Shown piece by piece: positions 18,176-27,880 of a stretch of DNA of 64,000 bases. A model generated the notes under the pieces. The model was not told the origin of the DNA. It saw nothing but the letters and a program-made list of their open reading frames with translations, and ran no database searches. Source of the stretch: Rugamonas apoptosis (GTDB lineage Bacteria; Pseudomonadota; Gammaproteobacteria; Burkholderiales; Burkholderiaceae_D). The position numbers and the translations under genes were made by a program. Numbering within the stretch: position 1 is the stretch's first letter; the number at the start of each line of letters is the position of its first letter. The stretch is taken from contig NZ_JACEZU010000006.1 in assembly GCF_014042355.1 (NCBI RefSeq), forward strand, positions 186,001-250,000. The letters are read 5' to 3'.

Positions 18176-20509
18176 TTAATGCGCGATGCGGAAGCGCGAC
18201 ACCGAATTTTTCAGTTCCTGCGCCAGGACCGACAGCTTGTGAATCGATTGCGCCGTCTGCTGGGTGCCATCCTGGGTCTGTTCCGTCACCGTCAGGATGT
18301 GCTGGATGTTCTGCGCCACGCCGGAGGCGGACGTGGCCTGCTGGCCGGTGGCCAGGGAAATCTCGGAAATCAGTTCGGCCAGCCGGTTCGACACTTGCGA
18401 AATGTCGTTCAGCGCGGCGCCGGCCGCGTCGGACAGGCGCGCCCCTTCCACCACGCCCTGGGTCGATTTTTCCATCGCCGCCACGGCGTCGTGGGTGTCG
18501 GTCTGGATGGTGCGCACCAGCGCGCCGATCTGCTTGGCCGCTTCGGCCGAGCGTTCCGCCAGCCGCTGCACCTCCTCGGCCACCACCGAGAAGCCGCGCC
18601 CGGCCTCGCCGGCCGACGCGGCCTGAATCGCCGCGTTCAGCGCCAGCACGTTGGTCTGTTCCGTGATGTCCGAGATCAGCTCCGTGATCTCGCCGATCTC
18701 CTGCGACGATTCGCCCAGCCGCTTGATGCGCTTGGAGGTTTCCTGGATCTGCTCGCGGATCTCGTGCATGCCCTTGATGGCGTTTTCCACCGCCGTCGAA
18801 CCCTGGCGCGCTGCCGCCACCGACTGGCGCGCCACGTCGGCCGACTCGCTGGCCGAACGGGACACGTCGGTGATCTCGTGCGCCATCTTGACGACGGTGG
18901 CGCTGGCGTCCTGGATCTCGCGCGACTGCTGCTGCGAGGCCAGCAGCAGGTCGCTGGAAATGGTCTGGGCGTGGGTGGAGGCGCGCGTGACCTGTTCGGC
19001 GGTGGTGGTGACGCGGCCCACCAGCCCGCGCAGCTCCTCCACCGTATAGTTGACGGAGTCCGCGATGGCGCCCGTGATGTCCTCCGACACGGTGGCCTGC
19101 ACCGTCAAGTCGCCGTCCGCCACTTCCTGCAGCTCGTTCATCAGGCGCAAAATGGCGGCCTGGTTCTGGTCGTTCATGGCCTTGGCTTCCTCTTCCTTGC
19201 GCTGGGCCTGCTGGCGCATGGCTTCCGCTTCCTGGCGCCGGCGGTCGGCGCCGCGGGTGCGGTTGTAGGAATCCTGCAGCAGCACGCGGCCGATGGCGGC
19301 CGCCGCCACCAGCGTCAGCAGGCCGCCGGCCACCATCAGCCAGAACGTCAGGTCGAGCGCTTCCTGGTCGCCACGGTAAGCCTGCTGCAACGCGATCAGG
19401 CGCTGGCGCAGCCCTTCGTTGTCGTTGAAGATCAGCTGTTCGGCGCTTTTGGCGGCCGTGAACTTGTCGAGCCGGTCCAGGATGGCGCTGACCAGCTTCT
19501 GGAATTCACTGAACTGGGTTTGCAGGGCCGTCAGCTGGTCGCGCAATTCCGGCTCGCGCGCGGCCGCCAGACCCAGCGCGGCGCTGCCGTTCAGGAAGCC
19601 GTCCAGCGTGGCGCGGAACACGGTGCTGTCGCGCCCCAGCTGGAACGCCGTTTCCGAGCTGATGCCGCCGGCCGTCATGAATTCGCTCGCGCCACGGCTC
19701 ATGCGCTGGCTCAGCATGGTCAGCTTGCCGATGGCGGCCAGCTCTTTCGCGCTGCCGCCGTGCTGCACCTTGAAGTTGGAGATATCCTCGGCCTTGGCCA
19801 GCAGTTGCGGCGCCATGGCGTTGATGTTGCGCAGGGTCTGGTCCACGCCGCTCAAATCGGCCTTCATCTGCAGGATGGTGCCGGCCGCCTTGTCCGACGC
19901 GGCCCACTGCTTGCGCGCCGCCGCCACCAGCGGCGCCATGCTGGCGCTGGTGGCGCCGATGTCGCGCCCCTGGTAGCTGCCGCCATCCTGCATCAGCGCG
20001 AAGTCGCGGTTCAGTTCATTGCGGCTCTGGTCGAGCTGGCGGAACGCTTCGGCGCTGCCCTGCACGGCGTTGGGCGCGGCCTTGCCGATGCGCTGCGAGT
20101 GCATCAGCGCGTCGCTGGCGACCTGGATGCGGGTCGAGCGGCTGGCGCTGTTGATGGTGTTGAGAGCCACGAACAGCACGCTGGCGGCCAGGCTGACGGC
20201 CAGCGTGGTGGTCAGGATACTGAGCTGGCGTTGCGGCGGCAAGTGGCCGATCAGGGGCAGCCTGAAGGCGCGGCCGCTGTCGGCCGCCGCCGGGGCCGGG
20301 CCGGTGCTGGCGCCCGTGCCACGGCGGCGCAGCGCATCGCGCAGGCGCAGCGGCGCGCCCGCATCCGCTTCCGGCGCGCTCGCGGCCGAGGCGGTCCCGC
20401 TGGCGCCGAGGAACTGCGAATCGCCGGCGTCGGCGAATTCCGAGTTGGGCGCCAGTTCCTTGCCTGCGGCGGCCTTGTTGCGCGCGAAGATACCCATGTT
20501 GAATCCCAT
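18176..20509 (-). CDS. pilJ: type IV pilus methyl-accepting chemotaxis protein
   Basis: PilJ is the transmembrane receptor that signals to ChpA through PilI. The 777-residue protein has a cytoplasmic N-terminal stretch of about 95 residues, a first membrane helix at about 98-118, a periplasmic PilJ-type sensor domain to about 387, a second helix at about 388-408, a HAMP-like region and a signalling domain. The conserved hairpin tip ([20 protein letters not shown]) lies at about 614-633. No C-terminal CheR-docking pentapeptide is seen; it ends [10 protein letters not shown]. The N-terminal extension before the first helix is longer than in ordinary MCPs. A second ATG four codons in is possible. 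Confidence 0.94.
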   Translation of the reverse strand: MGFNMGIFARNKAAAGKELAPNSEFADAGDSQFLGASGTASAASAPEADAGAPLRLRDALRRRGTGASTGPAPAAADSGRAFRLPLIGHLPPQRQLSILTTTLAVSLAASVLFVALNTINSASRSTRIQVASDALMHSQRIGKAAPNAVQGSAEAFRQLDQSRNELNRDFALMQDGGSYQGRDIGATSASMAPLVAAARKQWAASDKAAGTILQMKADLSGVDQTLRNINAMAPQLLAKAEDISNFKVQHGGSAKELAAIGKLTMLSQRMSRGASEFMTAGGISSETAFQLGRDSTVFRATLDGFLNGSAALGLAAAREPELRDQLTALQTQFSEFQKLVSAILDRLDKFTAAKSAEQLIFNDNEGLRQRLIALQQAYRGDQEALDLTFWLMVAGGLLTLVAAAAIGRVLLQDSYNRTRGADRRRQEAEAMRQQAQRKEEEAKAMNDQNQAAILRLMNELQEVADGDLTVQATVSEDITGAIADSVNYTVEELRGLVGRVTTTAEQVTRASTHAQTISSDLLLASQQQSREIQDASATVVKMAHEITDVSRSASESADVARQSVAAARQGSTAVENAIKGMHEIREQIQETSKRIKRLGESSQEIGEITELISDITEQTNVLALNAAIQAASAGEAGRGFSVVAEEVQRLAERSAEAAKQIGALVRTIQTDTHDAVAAMEKSTQGVVEGARLSDAAGAALNDISQVSNRLAELISEISLATGQQATSASGVAQNIQHILTVTEQTQDGTQQTAQSIHKLSVLAQELKNSVSRFRIAH

Positions 20510-20603
20510 ACCGCCGTCTCCCGATTGCCGAAGTGTGCTGCCTGTGATGTGTGTGCCGCCGCCGCGCCGGCTTGCCGTGCCGCTGTCCTTCCTGCAGTCC
20601 GTC

Positions 20604-21161
20604 CTACAGCCCCACTTGCAGGAAGCGCGGATCGCGCACCAGCAGGGCCAGGTCGACGCGGGTCCAGCGCTGGCCCTCGCCGTCCTGGAACTGCTGGCCG
20701 CACCATGGCGGCGCGCCGTCCGGCGGCGCGGCCGGCGTCATGTCATCCAGCTTGCGCAGTCCCAGCACCCGCTCCACCAGCAGCGCGCAGTTAAAGCCCA
20801 GCGCCGGCGCGAAGGTGACCATGCGGCTGTCGCCACCGGCCGCCACCGCACCCTGGCCCCGGAAACTGGCCAGGTCGATGATGCCCGTCAGGGCGCCACG
20901 GATACTGGCCAGGCCCAGGTACCAGGGCTGGGCCAGCGGCACCGGGGTGACTGGCTGCAGCGGCGCGATCTCGCTGACCTGGGTCAGGTCCAGCAGACAA
21001 GGCTGGCCGCCCAGCAGCACGCCCAGCTCGCGCCCGCCGGCGGCCACGCCGCTCTTGGCCGCCTGCATCCGCTCCAGCAGCTGCACCTGGTATTGGCGCA
21101 GCCGGCTGCGCCGCTCGGCGCCGCCTTGCTGGCTTTCCTGTTCCTGGCCGGGGCGCGCCAT
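20604..21161 (-). CDS. pilI: CheW-like adaptor of the pilus chemosensory system
   Basis: PilI links the receptor PilJ to the kinase ChpA. The 185-residue protein has a CheW-type fold: [24 protein letters not shown], then [22 protein letters not shown], then [16 protein letters not shown], which match the conserved strands and the RG..GIIDL region of CheW proteins. It starts 1 nt after the pilH stop and lies 94 nt before pilJ. The family is divergent in sequence, so the assignment rests partly on the unmistakable operon context. Confidence 0.92.
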   Translation of the reverse strand: MARPGQEQESQQGGAERRSRLRQYQVQLLERMQAAKSGVAAGGRELGVLLGGQPCLLDLTQVSEIAPLQPVTPVPLAQPWYLGLASIRGALTGIIDLASFRGQGAVAAGGDSRMVTFAPALGFNCALLVERVLGLRKLDDMTPAAPPDGAPPWCGQQFQDGEGQRWTRVDLALLVRDPRFLQVGL

Positions 21162-21162
21162 G

Positions 21163-21528
21163 TCAGCCCAGCGCCGCGATCTTGGCCAGCAGTTCGGCCG
21201 CGTCCACCGGCTTGACCAGGTAATCCTTGGCGCCCTGGCGCAAGCCCCAGATGCGGTCCGTCTCCTGGTTCTTGCTGGAGCAGATAATCACCGGCACGTC
21301 CTGCAATTCCGGGTCGCGCGCGATCGAGCGCGTGACCTGGAAGCCGTTCGCGCCCGGCATCACCACGTCCATCAGGATCAGTTGCGGCTTGTCGGCCTTG
21401 ATCCGGGCCAGCGCCTCCTCGCCGTTGTCGGCGGTGGTGACGGAAAAGCCGTGCTTGACGAGGATGTCGGTCAGGTAGTAACGCTCGGTGGGCGAGTCGT
21501 CGACGATCAGTATGCGTTGTATGGCCAT
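21163..21528 (-). CDS. pilH: single-domain response regulator of twitching motility
   Basis: PilH is a CheY-like receiver that in Pseudomonas affects pilus retraction and acts as a phosphate sink for the Chp system. The 121-residue protein starts MAIQRILIVDDSPTERYYL with the acidic pair, has the phosphoacceptor Asp54 in ILMDVVMPG, the switch Ser in VIICSSKNQ and the conserved Lys in DYLVKPVD. It has no output domain. It lies 18 nt after pilG and directly before pilI. Confidence 0.94.
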   Translation of the reverse strand: MAIQRILIVDDSPTERYYLTDILVKHGFSVTTADNGEEALARIKADKPQLILMDVVMPGANGFQVTRSIARDPELQDVPVIICSSKNQETDRIWGLRQGAKDYLVKPVDAAELLAKIAALG

Positions 21529-21546
21529 GCTTCCCCCTGCTGCTTG

Positions 21547-21957
21547 CTAGGTGTTCGATGGGACAGGCGCCGCGCCGCCGGTATGCTCGCGCACGGCCGT
21601 CAGCAGGCTGTCCTTGGTAAATGGTTTGGTCAGATAGGCGGCCGAGCCCACCATGGCGCCGCGCGCGCGGTCGAACAGGCCGTCCTTGGACGACAGCATC
21701 AGCACCGGCGTGGTATGGAATTTGGCGCTCTTCTTGATCAGCGCGCAGGTCTGGTAGCCGTCCAGGCGCGGCATCAGGATGTCGCAGAAGATCAGGGCCG
21801 GATGGTGGTCGTTGATCTTGGCCAGCGCGTCGAAACCATCCTCGGCCAGCACCACCTGGTAGCCGGCCTGGGTCAGGAAGATCTCGGCGGAGCGGCGTAT
21901 CGTGCTGCTGTCGTCGATCACCATGATTTTCAAAGCGGTAGCTTGCGGCGTCGTCAT
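21547..21957 (-). CDS. pilG: single-domain response regulator of twitching motility
   Basis: PilG is the second CheY-like output of the Chp system, linked to pilus extension and adenylate cyclase control in Pseudomonas. The 136-residue protein has acidic residues in IMVIDDSST, phosphoacceptor Asp59 in LIFCDILMPRLDGYQ, and Lys in AYLTKPFTKD, with no output domain. It is the first gene of the pilGHIJ-chpA operon, about 104 nt downstream of the rubredoxin gene. The gap probably contains the operon promoter, or allows read-through from the rubredoxin gene. Confidence 0.94.
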   Translation of the reverse strand: MTTPQATALKIMVIDDSSTIRRSAEIFLTQAGYQVVLAEDGFDALAKINDHHPALIFCDILMPRLDGYQTCALIKKSAKFHTTPVLMLSSKDGLFDRARGAMVGSAAYLTKPFTKDSLLTAVREHTGGAAPVPSNT

Positions 21958-22061
21958 AGTCGGTTCGCTGAAAAGTTGCTACACGATAACACAGAGCGGA
22001 AGCCGGTGGTACACCGCCTCGCGCAGCGCGGCGGCGGCGCCGGCCAATTAGAGTACAACGC

Positions 22062-22253
22062 CTACAACGCCACCATCTCGAAATCGTCCTTGCGGGCGCC
22101 GCATTCGGGGCAAGTCCAGTTCATCGGCACGTCGGCCCAGCGGGTGCCGGGCGCAATGCCTTCGTCCGGCAAGCCGGCCGCTTCATCATAAACCCAACCG
22201 CAAATGAGGCACATCCAAGTCTGGAACTCCTGCGTTGTTTCATTGCTACTCAC
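22062..22253 (-). CDS. rubredoxin
   Basis: This is a 63-residue one-iron electron carrier. The four cysteines that bind iron are Cys15 and Cys18 in MCLICGW, and Cys48 and Cys51 in TCPECGARKDDFEMV, all typical of rubredoxins. The start is a GTG (GTG-AGT-AGC-AAT) at 22251-22253. It faces away from thiD with only 57 bp between the two starts. Its redox partner is unknown; no rubredoxin reductase is in the window. The link to the downstream pil operon seems to be conserved position rather than function. Confidence 0.93.
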   Translation of the reverse strand: MSSNETTQEFQTWMCLICGWVYDEAAGLPDEGIAPGTRWADVPMNWTCPECGARKDDFEMVAL

Positions 22254-22310
22254 GTTCTGTCACCCTTCAATCTAGTAAAATGCTGAATCAGGTATCTTAA
22301 TCCACCCGTC

Positions 22311-23168
22311 GTGCAAAACCAAACTTCTCCCCTGATATTAAGCTTCGGCGCCTGCGATCCGGTTGGCGCCATGGGCGTCCAGGCCGACCTGGCCACTTTT
22401 TCCGCGCTCTCCTGCAGCGGCCTGCCCGTCACCACCGCGTTGCTGATCGGCGACAGCGCCCGCATCGAGGATGTGCAGGAAGTGGACCCCGACTGGGTCT
22501 GCGACCAGGCCCGCGTGCTGCTGGAAGACATGACCATGGCCGCCTTCAAGGTGGGCGCGCTGACCAATGTCGAACAGGTGGCGGCCATCGCCGAGATCCT
22601 GTCGGACTATCCGGACGCGCCGCTGATCCTCGATCCATTCAGTTCCCGCCTGCCGGCCCAGGGCGACGAGGCCCAGGACGAGCTGCTGACCGTGCTGCGC
22701 CAGCTGCTGGTGCCGCAAGCGTCGCTGCTGATGCTGTCGCAGGTGGAACTGGGCCGGCTGGCCGAAACCTGGCGCGAAGGCGAGGAAGGCACGCTGGCCG
22801 CCGACATCGACTACCTGCTGGCCCTGGGCTGCGAATACGTGCTGGTGACAGGCACCGCCGCCACCGAAGGCCAGGCCGACGGCCACTACGCCAACACCCT
22901 GTACGGCGCCGACGGACGCGTCAGCCACGACAACTGGCAGCACCTGGCCGGCCCCTTCATCGGCGCCGGCAGCACGCTGTCGGCCGCCATCGCGGCCCAC
23001 ATGGCGTGCGGCGCCGACGCCGCGCAAGCCGTGCACGAGGCGCAGCGCTACACCCATGCCGCCCTCACCCACGCCCAGCGCTACGGCATGGGCAAGCTGG
23101 TACCGAACCGATTTTTTGGCCTGAGCGCGGCCCCTTGCGCGCCCGGCTCCAACCTCACCCTGGACTGA
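22311..23168 (+). CDS. thiD: ThiD-like hydroxymethylpyrimidine (phosphate) kinase
   Basis: Family members phosphorylate HMP and HMP-phosphate in thiamine synthesis. The 285-residue protein starts at a GTG (22311) and has the ribokinase-fold motif [24 protein letters not shown], where ThiD usually has DPSGGAGIQADLKTF. The C-terminal anion-hole motif reads [17 protein letters not shown], whereas E. coli ThiD has GTGCTLSSAIA; the usual Cys is replaced by Ser. These changes leave open a ThiD-like function with altered specificity. There is no visible TPP riboswitch: the leader is only 57 bp. It is followed 10 nt later by hemL, a pairing common in betaproteobacteria. Confidence 0.82.
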   Translation: MQNQTSPLILSFGACDPVGAMGVQADLATFSALSCSGLPVTTALLIGDSARIEDVQEVDPDWVCDQARVLLEDMTMAAFKVGALTNVEQVAAIAEILSDYPDAPLILDPFSSRLPAQGDEAQDELLTVLRQLLVPQASLLMLSQVELGRLAETWREGEEGTLAADIDYLLALGCEYVLVTGTAATEGQADGHYANTLYGADGRVSHDNWQHLAGPFIGAGSTLSAAIAAHMACGADAAQAVHEAQRYTHAALTHAQRYGMGKLVPNRFFGLSAAPCAPGSNLTLD

Positions 23169-23178
23169 TAAAGCCATC

Positions 23179-24468
23179 ATGACCATCTCGAACAACGACA
23201 AGCTGTTTGCCCGCGCCCAGAAAACCACGCCCGGCGGCGTCAACTCGCCGGTGCGCGCCTTCCGCTCGGTGGGCGGCACGCCGCGCTTCATCACGCGCGC
23301 CGAAGGCCCCTACTTCTGGGACGCCGACGACAAGCGCTACATCGACTACATCGGCTCCTGGGGTCCGGCCATCGTTGGCCACGCCCATCCGGAAGTGGTG
23401 CAGGCGGTGCAGCAGGCGGCCGCGCGCGGCCTGTCGTTCGGCGCGCCGACCGAGGCGGAAATCGACATGGCCGAGGAAATCTGCAAGCTGGTGCCGTCGA
23501 TCGAACAGGTGCGGCTGGTATCGTCCGGCACGGAAGCGACCATGAGCGCACTGCGCCTGGCGCGCGGCGCCACGGGCCGCGACAAGATCGTCAAGTTCGA
23601 AGGCTGCTACCACGGCCACGCCGACTCGCTGCTGGTGAAAGCGGGCAGCGGCCTGCTCACCTTCGGCAACCCCACCTCGGCCGGCGTGCCGGAAGACTTC
23701 GTCAAGCACACCCTGGTGCTGGACTATAACAACGTGGAGCAGCTGGAAAACGCGTTCGCGGAAATGGGCGACCAGATCGCGTGCGTGATCGTGGAACCGG
23801 TGGCCGGCAACATGAACCTGATCCAGGCCAGCCCCGCCTTCCTGCAAGCGATGCGCGCCCTGTGCACCAAGCACGGCGCGGTGCTGATCTTCGACGAAGT
23901 GATGTGCGGCTTCCGCGTGGCACTGGGCGGCGCCCAGCACGTGTACGGCATCAAGCCGGACCTGACGGCGCTGGGCAAGGTGATCGGCGGCGGCCTGCCG
24001 GTGGCGGCCTTCGGCGGCAGCGCGGCCCTGATGAGCAAGATGGCGCCGCTGGGCGCCGTGTACCAGGCCGGCACGCTGTCGGGTAACCCGGTGGCCGTGG
24101 CGGCCGGCATGACCACGCTCAAGCTGATCCAGCAACCGGGCTTCTATGAGCAACTGAGCGCGGCCGCCAAGCGCCTGGCCGATGGCCTGACGGCGGCGGC
24201 CAGGGAAGCCGGCGTGACCTTCTGCGCCGACGCCATCGGTGGCATGTTCGGCCTGTACTTCAGCGCCACCCCGCCGCGCAACTACGCCGAAATGATGGCC
24301 GGCGACCGCGAACGCTTCAACGTGTTCTTCCACGCCATGCTGGACGAAGGCGTGTACTTCGCACCGGCCGCGTTCGAAGCGGGCTTCGTATCGGCCCAGC
24401 ACAGCGATGCCGTGATCGACGAAACCATCGCCGCCGCGCGCCGCGTATTCGCCAAGCTGGCCGCCTGA
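23179..24468 (+). CDS. hemL: glutamate-1-semialdehyde 2,1-aminomutase
   Basis: HemL is a PLP enzyme that converts glutamate-1-semialdehyde to 5-aminolevulinate in the C5 pathway of heme synthesis. The 429-residue protein starts [28 protein letters not shown], a family hallmark, and has [16 protein letters not shown] for cofactor binding, [10 protein letters not shown] with the PLP-contacting Asp, and the Schiff-base Lys267 in [13 protein letters not shown] strong terminator follows, so thiD-hemL forms a short unit. Finding C5-pathway HemL rather than ALA synthase fits a betaproteobacterium. Confidence 0.97.
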   Translation: MTISNNDKLFARAQKTTPGGVNSPVRAFRSVGGTPRFITRAEGPYFWDADDKRYIDYIGSWGPAIVGHAHPEVVQAVQQAAARGLSFGAPTEAEIDMAEEICKLVPSIEQVRLVSSGTEATMSALRLARGATGRDKIVKFEGCYHGHADSLLVKAGSGLLTFGNPTSAGVPEDFVKHTLVLDYNNVEQLENAFAEMGDQIACVIVEPVAGNMNLIQASPAFLQAMRALCTKHGAVLIFDEVMCGFRVALGGAQHVYGIKPDLTALGKVIGGGLPVAAFGGSAALMSKMAPLGAVYQAGTLSGNPVAVAAGMTTLKLIQQPGFYEQLSAAAKRLADGLTAAAREAGVTFCADAIGGMFGLYFSATPPRNYAEMMAGDRERFNVFFHAMLDEGVYFAPAAFEAGFVSAQHSDAVIDETIAAARRVFAKLAA

Positions 24469-24488
24469 GTCCAGCCAGCGCAATGAAG

Positions 24489-24518
24489 AACGGGGCCCGC
24501 GTGGCCCCGTTTTTTTTC
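24489..24518. terminator. rho-independent terminator after hemL
   Basis: GGGGCC and GGCCCC arms flank a short CGCGT loop, followed by eight T residues on the plus strand. It also separates hemL from the convergent ABC transporter ATPase. Confidence 0.9.
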
Positions 24519-24532
24519 CTGCTGCAGCGCTG

Positions 24533-25843
24533 TCAGTCCGCCGCCGGCGCTTCATCCCTGGGCTTCTGGATCACGCCCGTGTTGAAGTTGTATTCGAACA
24601 GGTCGCCGTAACGGCCCCACTCGATGGCCACCCGCAGTGCCCGTTCCGCCTCGTCCTCGCTCAGGGTGAAGCGCAGCAGCTTGAGGAACAAGTCTTCCGG
24701 CAGATCGCCCGATTTGTCCTGCGACAGGCCGTGGCAGATGTAGGCCACCAGTGGCACATGCTCCAGCAACTGCTTGCCGAAGATGTCCTGGCGCTCCGTG
24801 TTGTCGGCCGCCACGTAGGCGCTGCCCAATGGCGTGAGCAGGATGTCGCCGCTGGTCAGGTAGGCGAAGCCCAGCAGGATCAGGGCGTTCAGCACTTGCA
24901 GCAGCTCGTCGTCGGTCAGCTCCGTCTCTTCCGCCAGTTGCGGCAGGTCGGCGCGGCCGGAGAACGGTTCCTCGGCCAGCAATTCCAGGATCGCTTCCAT
25001 GTGCGAGATGTCGGCCTGCGGCAGGCGGTCGCCCAGCGCCAGCTTGACTTCCTTCTCGCTGATCAGGCCCGGACGGGCGGCGCCGGCCGTCATCAACTCA
25101 TACACCTTGTCGATCAGCGCCCGCACTTCCGGCCCGGCCGCCTTGCGCGGCTGTGGCAGCGAAATCGGCAGCTCGGCCCGCACCCGGCCCGGATCGCTGG
25201 CGAAGATCAACACGCGGTCGGCCATCATGACGGCTTCCTCGATGTTATGCGACACCACCAGGATGGCCTTGGTGGGGATGCGGCCCGACTGCCACAGTTC
25301 CAGGATTTCTTCGCGCAGCCGTTCGCCCGTCAGCACGTCGAGCGCGGAAAACGCTTCGTCCATCAGCAGCACTTCCGGCTCCATCACCAGCGCGCGCGCG
25401 ATGCCCACGCGCTGGCGCATGCCACCCGACAGCTCGCGCGGCAGCGCGCCTTCGAAGCCGGACAGGCCAATCAGGTCGATCACCTTCTCGGCCCGGCGCG
25501 CCCGCTCGTCGGCCGCCATGCCCTGCGCCTCCAGGCCCAGCTCCACGTTCTTTTGCACCGTCAGCCACGGGAACAGGGCGAACGACTGGAACACCATGCG
25601 GATACCGCGCGCCGTGCCGTACAGCGGCATGCCGCGATACAGCACCTGGCCGTCATCGGCCGGGATCAAGCCGGCCATGATGCGCAGCATGGTGGACTTG
25701 CCGGAGCCGGACTGGCCCAGCAGGGCCACGATCTCGCCTTCGTTAAGGGTGAAGTCCACGCCTTCGAGCACGGAGCGGGCGGAGCCGTCGGCGCCGCGGA
25801 AATGCTTGCCGACCGCTTTCAGTTCGACGATAGGGGTGCTCAT
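24533..25843 (-). CDS. NitT/TauT-type ABC transporter ATPase with AAA-associated C-terminal domain
   Basis: This cytoplasmic ATPase powers an importer. The first 260 or so residues form the ABC domain: Walker A GQSGSGKS (43-50), signature LSGGMRQRVGIARAL, Walker B VLLMDEAFSALD and switch VVSHNIEEAV. The last 170 residues form an extra domain (KEVKLALGDRLPQADISHMEAILELLAE...) of the kind found appended to nitrate/sulfonate/bicarbonate-type ATPases (AAA-associated C-terminal domain). Its role is unknown and may be regulatory. The gene lies 32 nt downstream of the fused permease gene. The substrate cannot be inferred, and no binding protein is adjacent. Confidence 0.9.
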   Translation of the reverse strand: MSTPIVELKAVGKHFRGADGSARSVLEGVDFTLNEGEIVALLGQSGSGKSTMLRIMAGLIPADDGQVLYRGMPLYGTARGIRMVFQSFALFPWLTVQKNVELGLEAQGMAADERARRAEKVIDLIGLSGFEGALPRELSGGMRQRVGIARALVMEPEVLLMDEAFSALDVLTGERLREEILELWQSGRIPTKAILVVSHNIEEAVMMADRVLIFASDPGRVRAELPISLPQPRKAAGPEVRALIDKVYELMTAGAARPGLISEKEVKLALGDRLPQADISHMEAILELLAEEPFSGRADLPQLAEETELTDDELLQVLNALILLGFAYLTSGDILLTPLGSAYVAADNTERQDIFGKQLLEHVPLVAYICHGLSQDKSGDLPEDLFLKLLRFTLSEDEAERALRVAIEWGRYGDLFEYNFNTGVIQKPRDEAPAAD

Positions 25844-25875
25844 ATGATCAGTCTTTCAAATCGGTGAAGTCGATG

Positions 25876-27621
25876 CTAGAAGTGCAGCCGGCTCTCGGCC
25901 ATCGTGTACAGGCGGCGCCACACGAAGTGGTTAAAGCCCATCACGAAAATGCACATCACGCCGATGCCCAGCGCGATGCGGGGGAAATCGCCCTTGGCCG
26001 TCATCTCGGCGATGTAGCTGCCCAGGCCATGGGCCTTGACGGTGGTGTCGCCCCAGCTCACGTATTCGGCCACGATGGAGGCGTTCCACGAACCGCCGCT
26101 GGCCGTGATGGCGCCCGTGACGAAGCTGGGGAAAATGGCCGGCAGCAGGTAGCGCCGCCATTTGAGCCAGCCCGTGAGGCCGAAGTTGTGCGCCGCATGG
26201 CGCAGTTCCGTGGGCACGGTGGAGGCGCCGGCGATCACGTTGAACAGCAAATACCACTGGGTGCCGAGGATCATCAGCGGCGACAGCCAGATATCGGGAT
26301 TCAAATGGAAGCGCACGATGGCCACCACGGCCACGGGGAACACCAGGTTGGCCGGGAACGCGGCCATGAACTGGGCCACGGCCTGGGTGCGCGAAGCCCA
26401 ACGGGGATGCATGCCGATCCACACGCCCACCGGCACCCATACGACGGCCGCCAGCGCCAGCAACAGCAGCACGCGCGACAAGGTATACAGGCCCAGTACC
26501 AGCACCCGCCCCACTTCGCTCCAGCCCACTTCGGCGCGGATGAAGTGGCCCAGCTCCCACAAGGCATAGAACACGACGGCGGCGATCACGGCGTCCCACA
26601 CCCGCTGCGGCAGCAAGGAAGCCTGCTGCGGCCGGGCGCGGATCGAGGTGCCGTCGTGCTGCAAACGGAACATGGCGATGGAACGGGCCAGCAGGCCGCC
26701 GCACCATTCCACCAGTTGCTGCGTGCGTTCCGTGCGGCGCAGCCAGGTCAGGAGCCACGATTCCTGCGCCGTGTCGCTGCCCGTCTCCTCGAAGCGGAAT
26801 TTGTCAGCCCACGCCAGCAGCGGACGGAAGAACAGCTGGTCGTACAGCAGCACGCCCACCAGCATGGCGGCGATGGCCCAGCCGATGGCGCCCAGGTCGC
26901 GCTGCTCGATCGCCAGCGCGATGTAGGAGCCGATGCCGGGCAGCTTGATGTTCTGGTTCGACACCGAGATCGCTTCCGACGCCACCACGAAGAACCAGCC
27001 GCCGGACATGGACATCATCATGTTCCACAACAGGCCAGGCATGGCGAACGGCAGTTCCAGGCGCCAGAAGCGCTGCCAGCCCGACAGCTGGAACACGCTG
27101 GCCGCCTCCGACAATTCGGCCGGCACGGTGCGGAAGCCCTGGTAGGCGGAGAACGCCATATTCCACGCCTGCGACGTGAAGATGGCGAAGATGGCGGCGC
27201 ATTCCACCCCCAGCAGATTACCGGGAAACAGGGCGATGAAGGCCGTCACCGTGATCGACAAAAAGCCCAGGATGGGGATCGATTGCAGGATGTCGAGCAG
27301 CGGCACCAGCACTTTTTCGGCCAGCCGGTACTTGGTGGTGAGGGCGGCGAACACGCAGCTGAACACCATCGACGCGCCCAGCGCGATGAACATGCGCAGC
27401 GTGGTGCGCAGCAGGTAGTACGGCAGGTAGTATGGTTCCAGCGACAGCGGCAGCGTCTCGCCCACGGCGTAGGGGCGCACCATCTGCTGGCTGCCGTAGG
27501 CCAGCAGCACGAACACGGCCAGCACGATGGGCAACATGGCCAGGTCCCACCGGTTGCCGCCCGCCTCGACCACCTGGCGGGGGAAAAACTGCCGTTTTTT
27601 TGTCATTGCTGGTTCTTTCAT
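25876..27621 (-). CDS. ABC transporter permease, two fused permease domains
   Basis: This 581-residue inner-membrane protein has two copies of a binding-protein-dependent transport permease domain. The first has its EAA-like loop around FRTVPAELSEAASVFQLSGWQRFWRLELPFAMPG. The second repeats the pattern around ASTVPTELRHAAHNFGLTGWLKWRRYLLPAIFPS. About 10-12 membrane segments are visible, joined by a cytoplasmic linker near residues 275-330. A fused permease would pair with an ATPase dimer from the next gene. An ATG five codons downstream (MTKKRQFF, 27606) is an equally plausible start. No substrate-binding protein gene is present, so a distant or absent one must be assumed. Confidence 0.9.
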   Translation of the reverse strand: MKEPAMTKKRQFFPRQVVEAGGNRWDLAMLPIVLAVFVLLAYGSQQMVRPYAVGETLPLSLEPYYLPYYLLRTTLRMFIALGASMVFSCVFAALTTKYRLAEKVLVPLLDILQSIPILGFLSITVTAFIALFPGNLLGVECAAIFAIFTSQAWNMAFSAYQGFRTVPAELSEAASVFQLSGWQRFWRLELPFAMPGLLWNMMMSMSGGWFFVVASEAISVSNQNIKLPGIGSYIALAIEQRDLGAIGWAIAAMLVGVLLYDQLFFRPLLAWADKFRFEETGSDTAQESWLLTWLRRTERTQQLVEWCGGLLARSIAMFRLQHDGTSIRARPQQASLLPQRVWDAVIAAVVFYALWELGHFIRAEVGWSEVGRVLVLGLYTLSRVLLLLALAAVVWVPVGVWIGMHPRWASRTQAVAQFMAAFPANLVFPVAVVAIVRFHLNPDIWLSPLMILGTQWYLLFNVIAGASTVPTELRHAAHNFGLTGWLKWRRYLLPAIFPSFVTGAITASGGSWNASIVAEYVSWGDTTVKAHGLGSYIAEMTAKGDFPRIALGIGVMCIFVMGFNHFVWRRLYTMAESRLHF

Positions 27622-27880
27622 GGCGACGGCGCGCGTTGTGACGAAGGCGGAAAAATCCCGCTAGTTTAACCGATGATCGTGACGGCAAAGTGACGTCCGG
27701 CGCCATTCTAATGGATAGGCGTGGCAGGCTGAACGGGCGCCGGGGATGTTCGCCGGCAATGAAACATTATTTCAAAATTCGACTATTTTTGAAATTTTAT
27801 TCAATGTGTGAGAGTTGGTGAATATGCAAGCATGGTATTAGGCTCATAATTCTGTTTATCATCTGCAACAACGTAGCGCC

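Noticed and set aside
17846..20794. A 982-codon plus-strand open frame opposite pilJ
   Set aside because: Same cause; the minus strand encodes a complete methyl-accepting chemotaxis protein here.
22254..22310. TPP riboswitch before thiD
   Set aside because: The divergent gap is only 57 bp and has none of the conserved THI-box segments.
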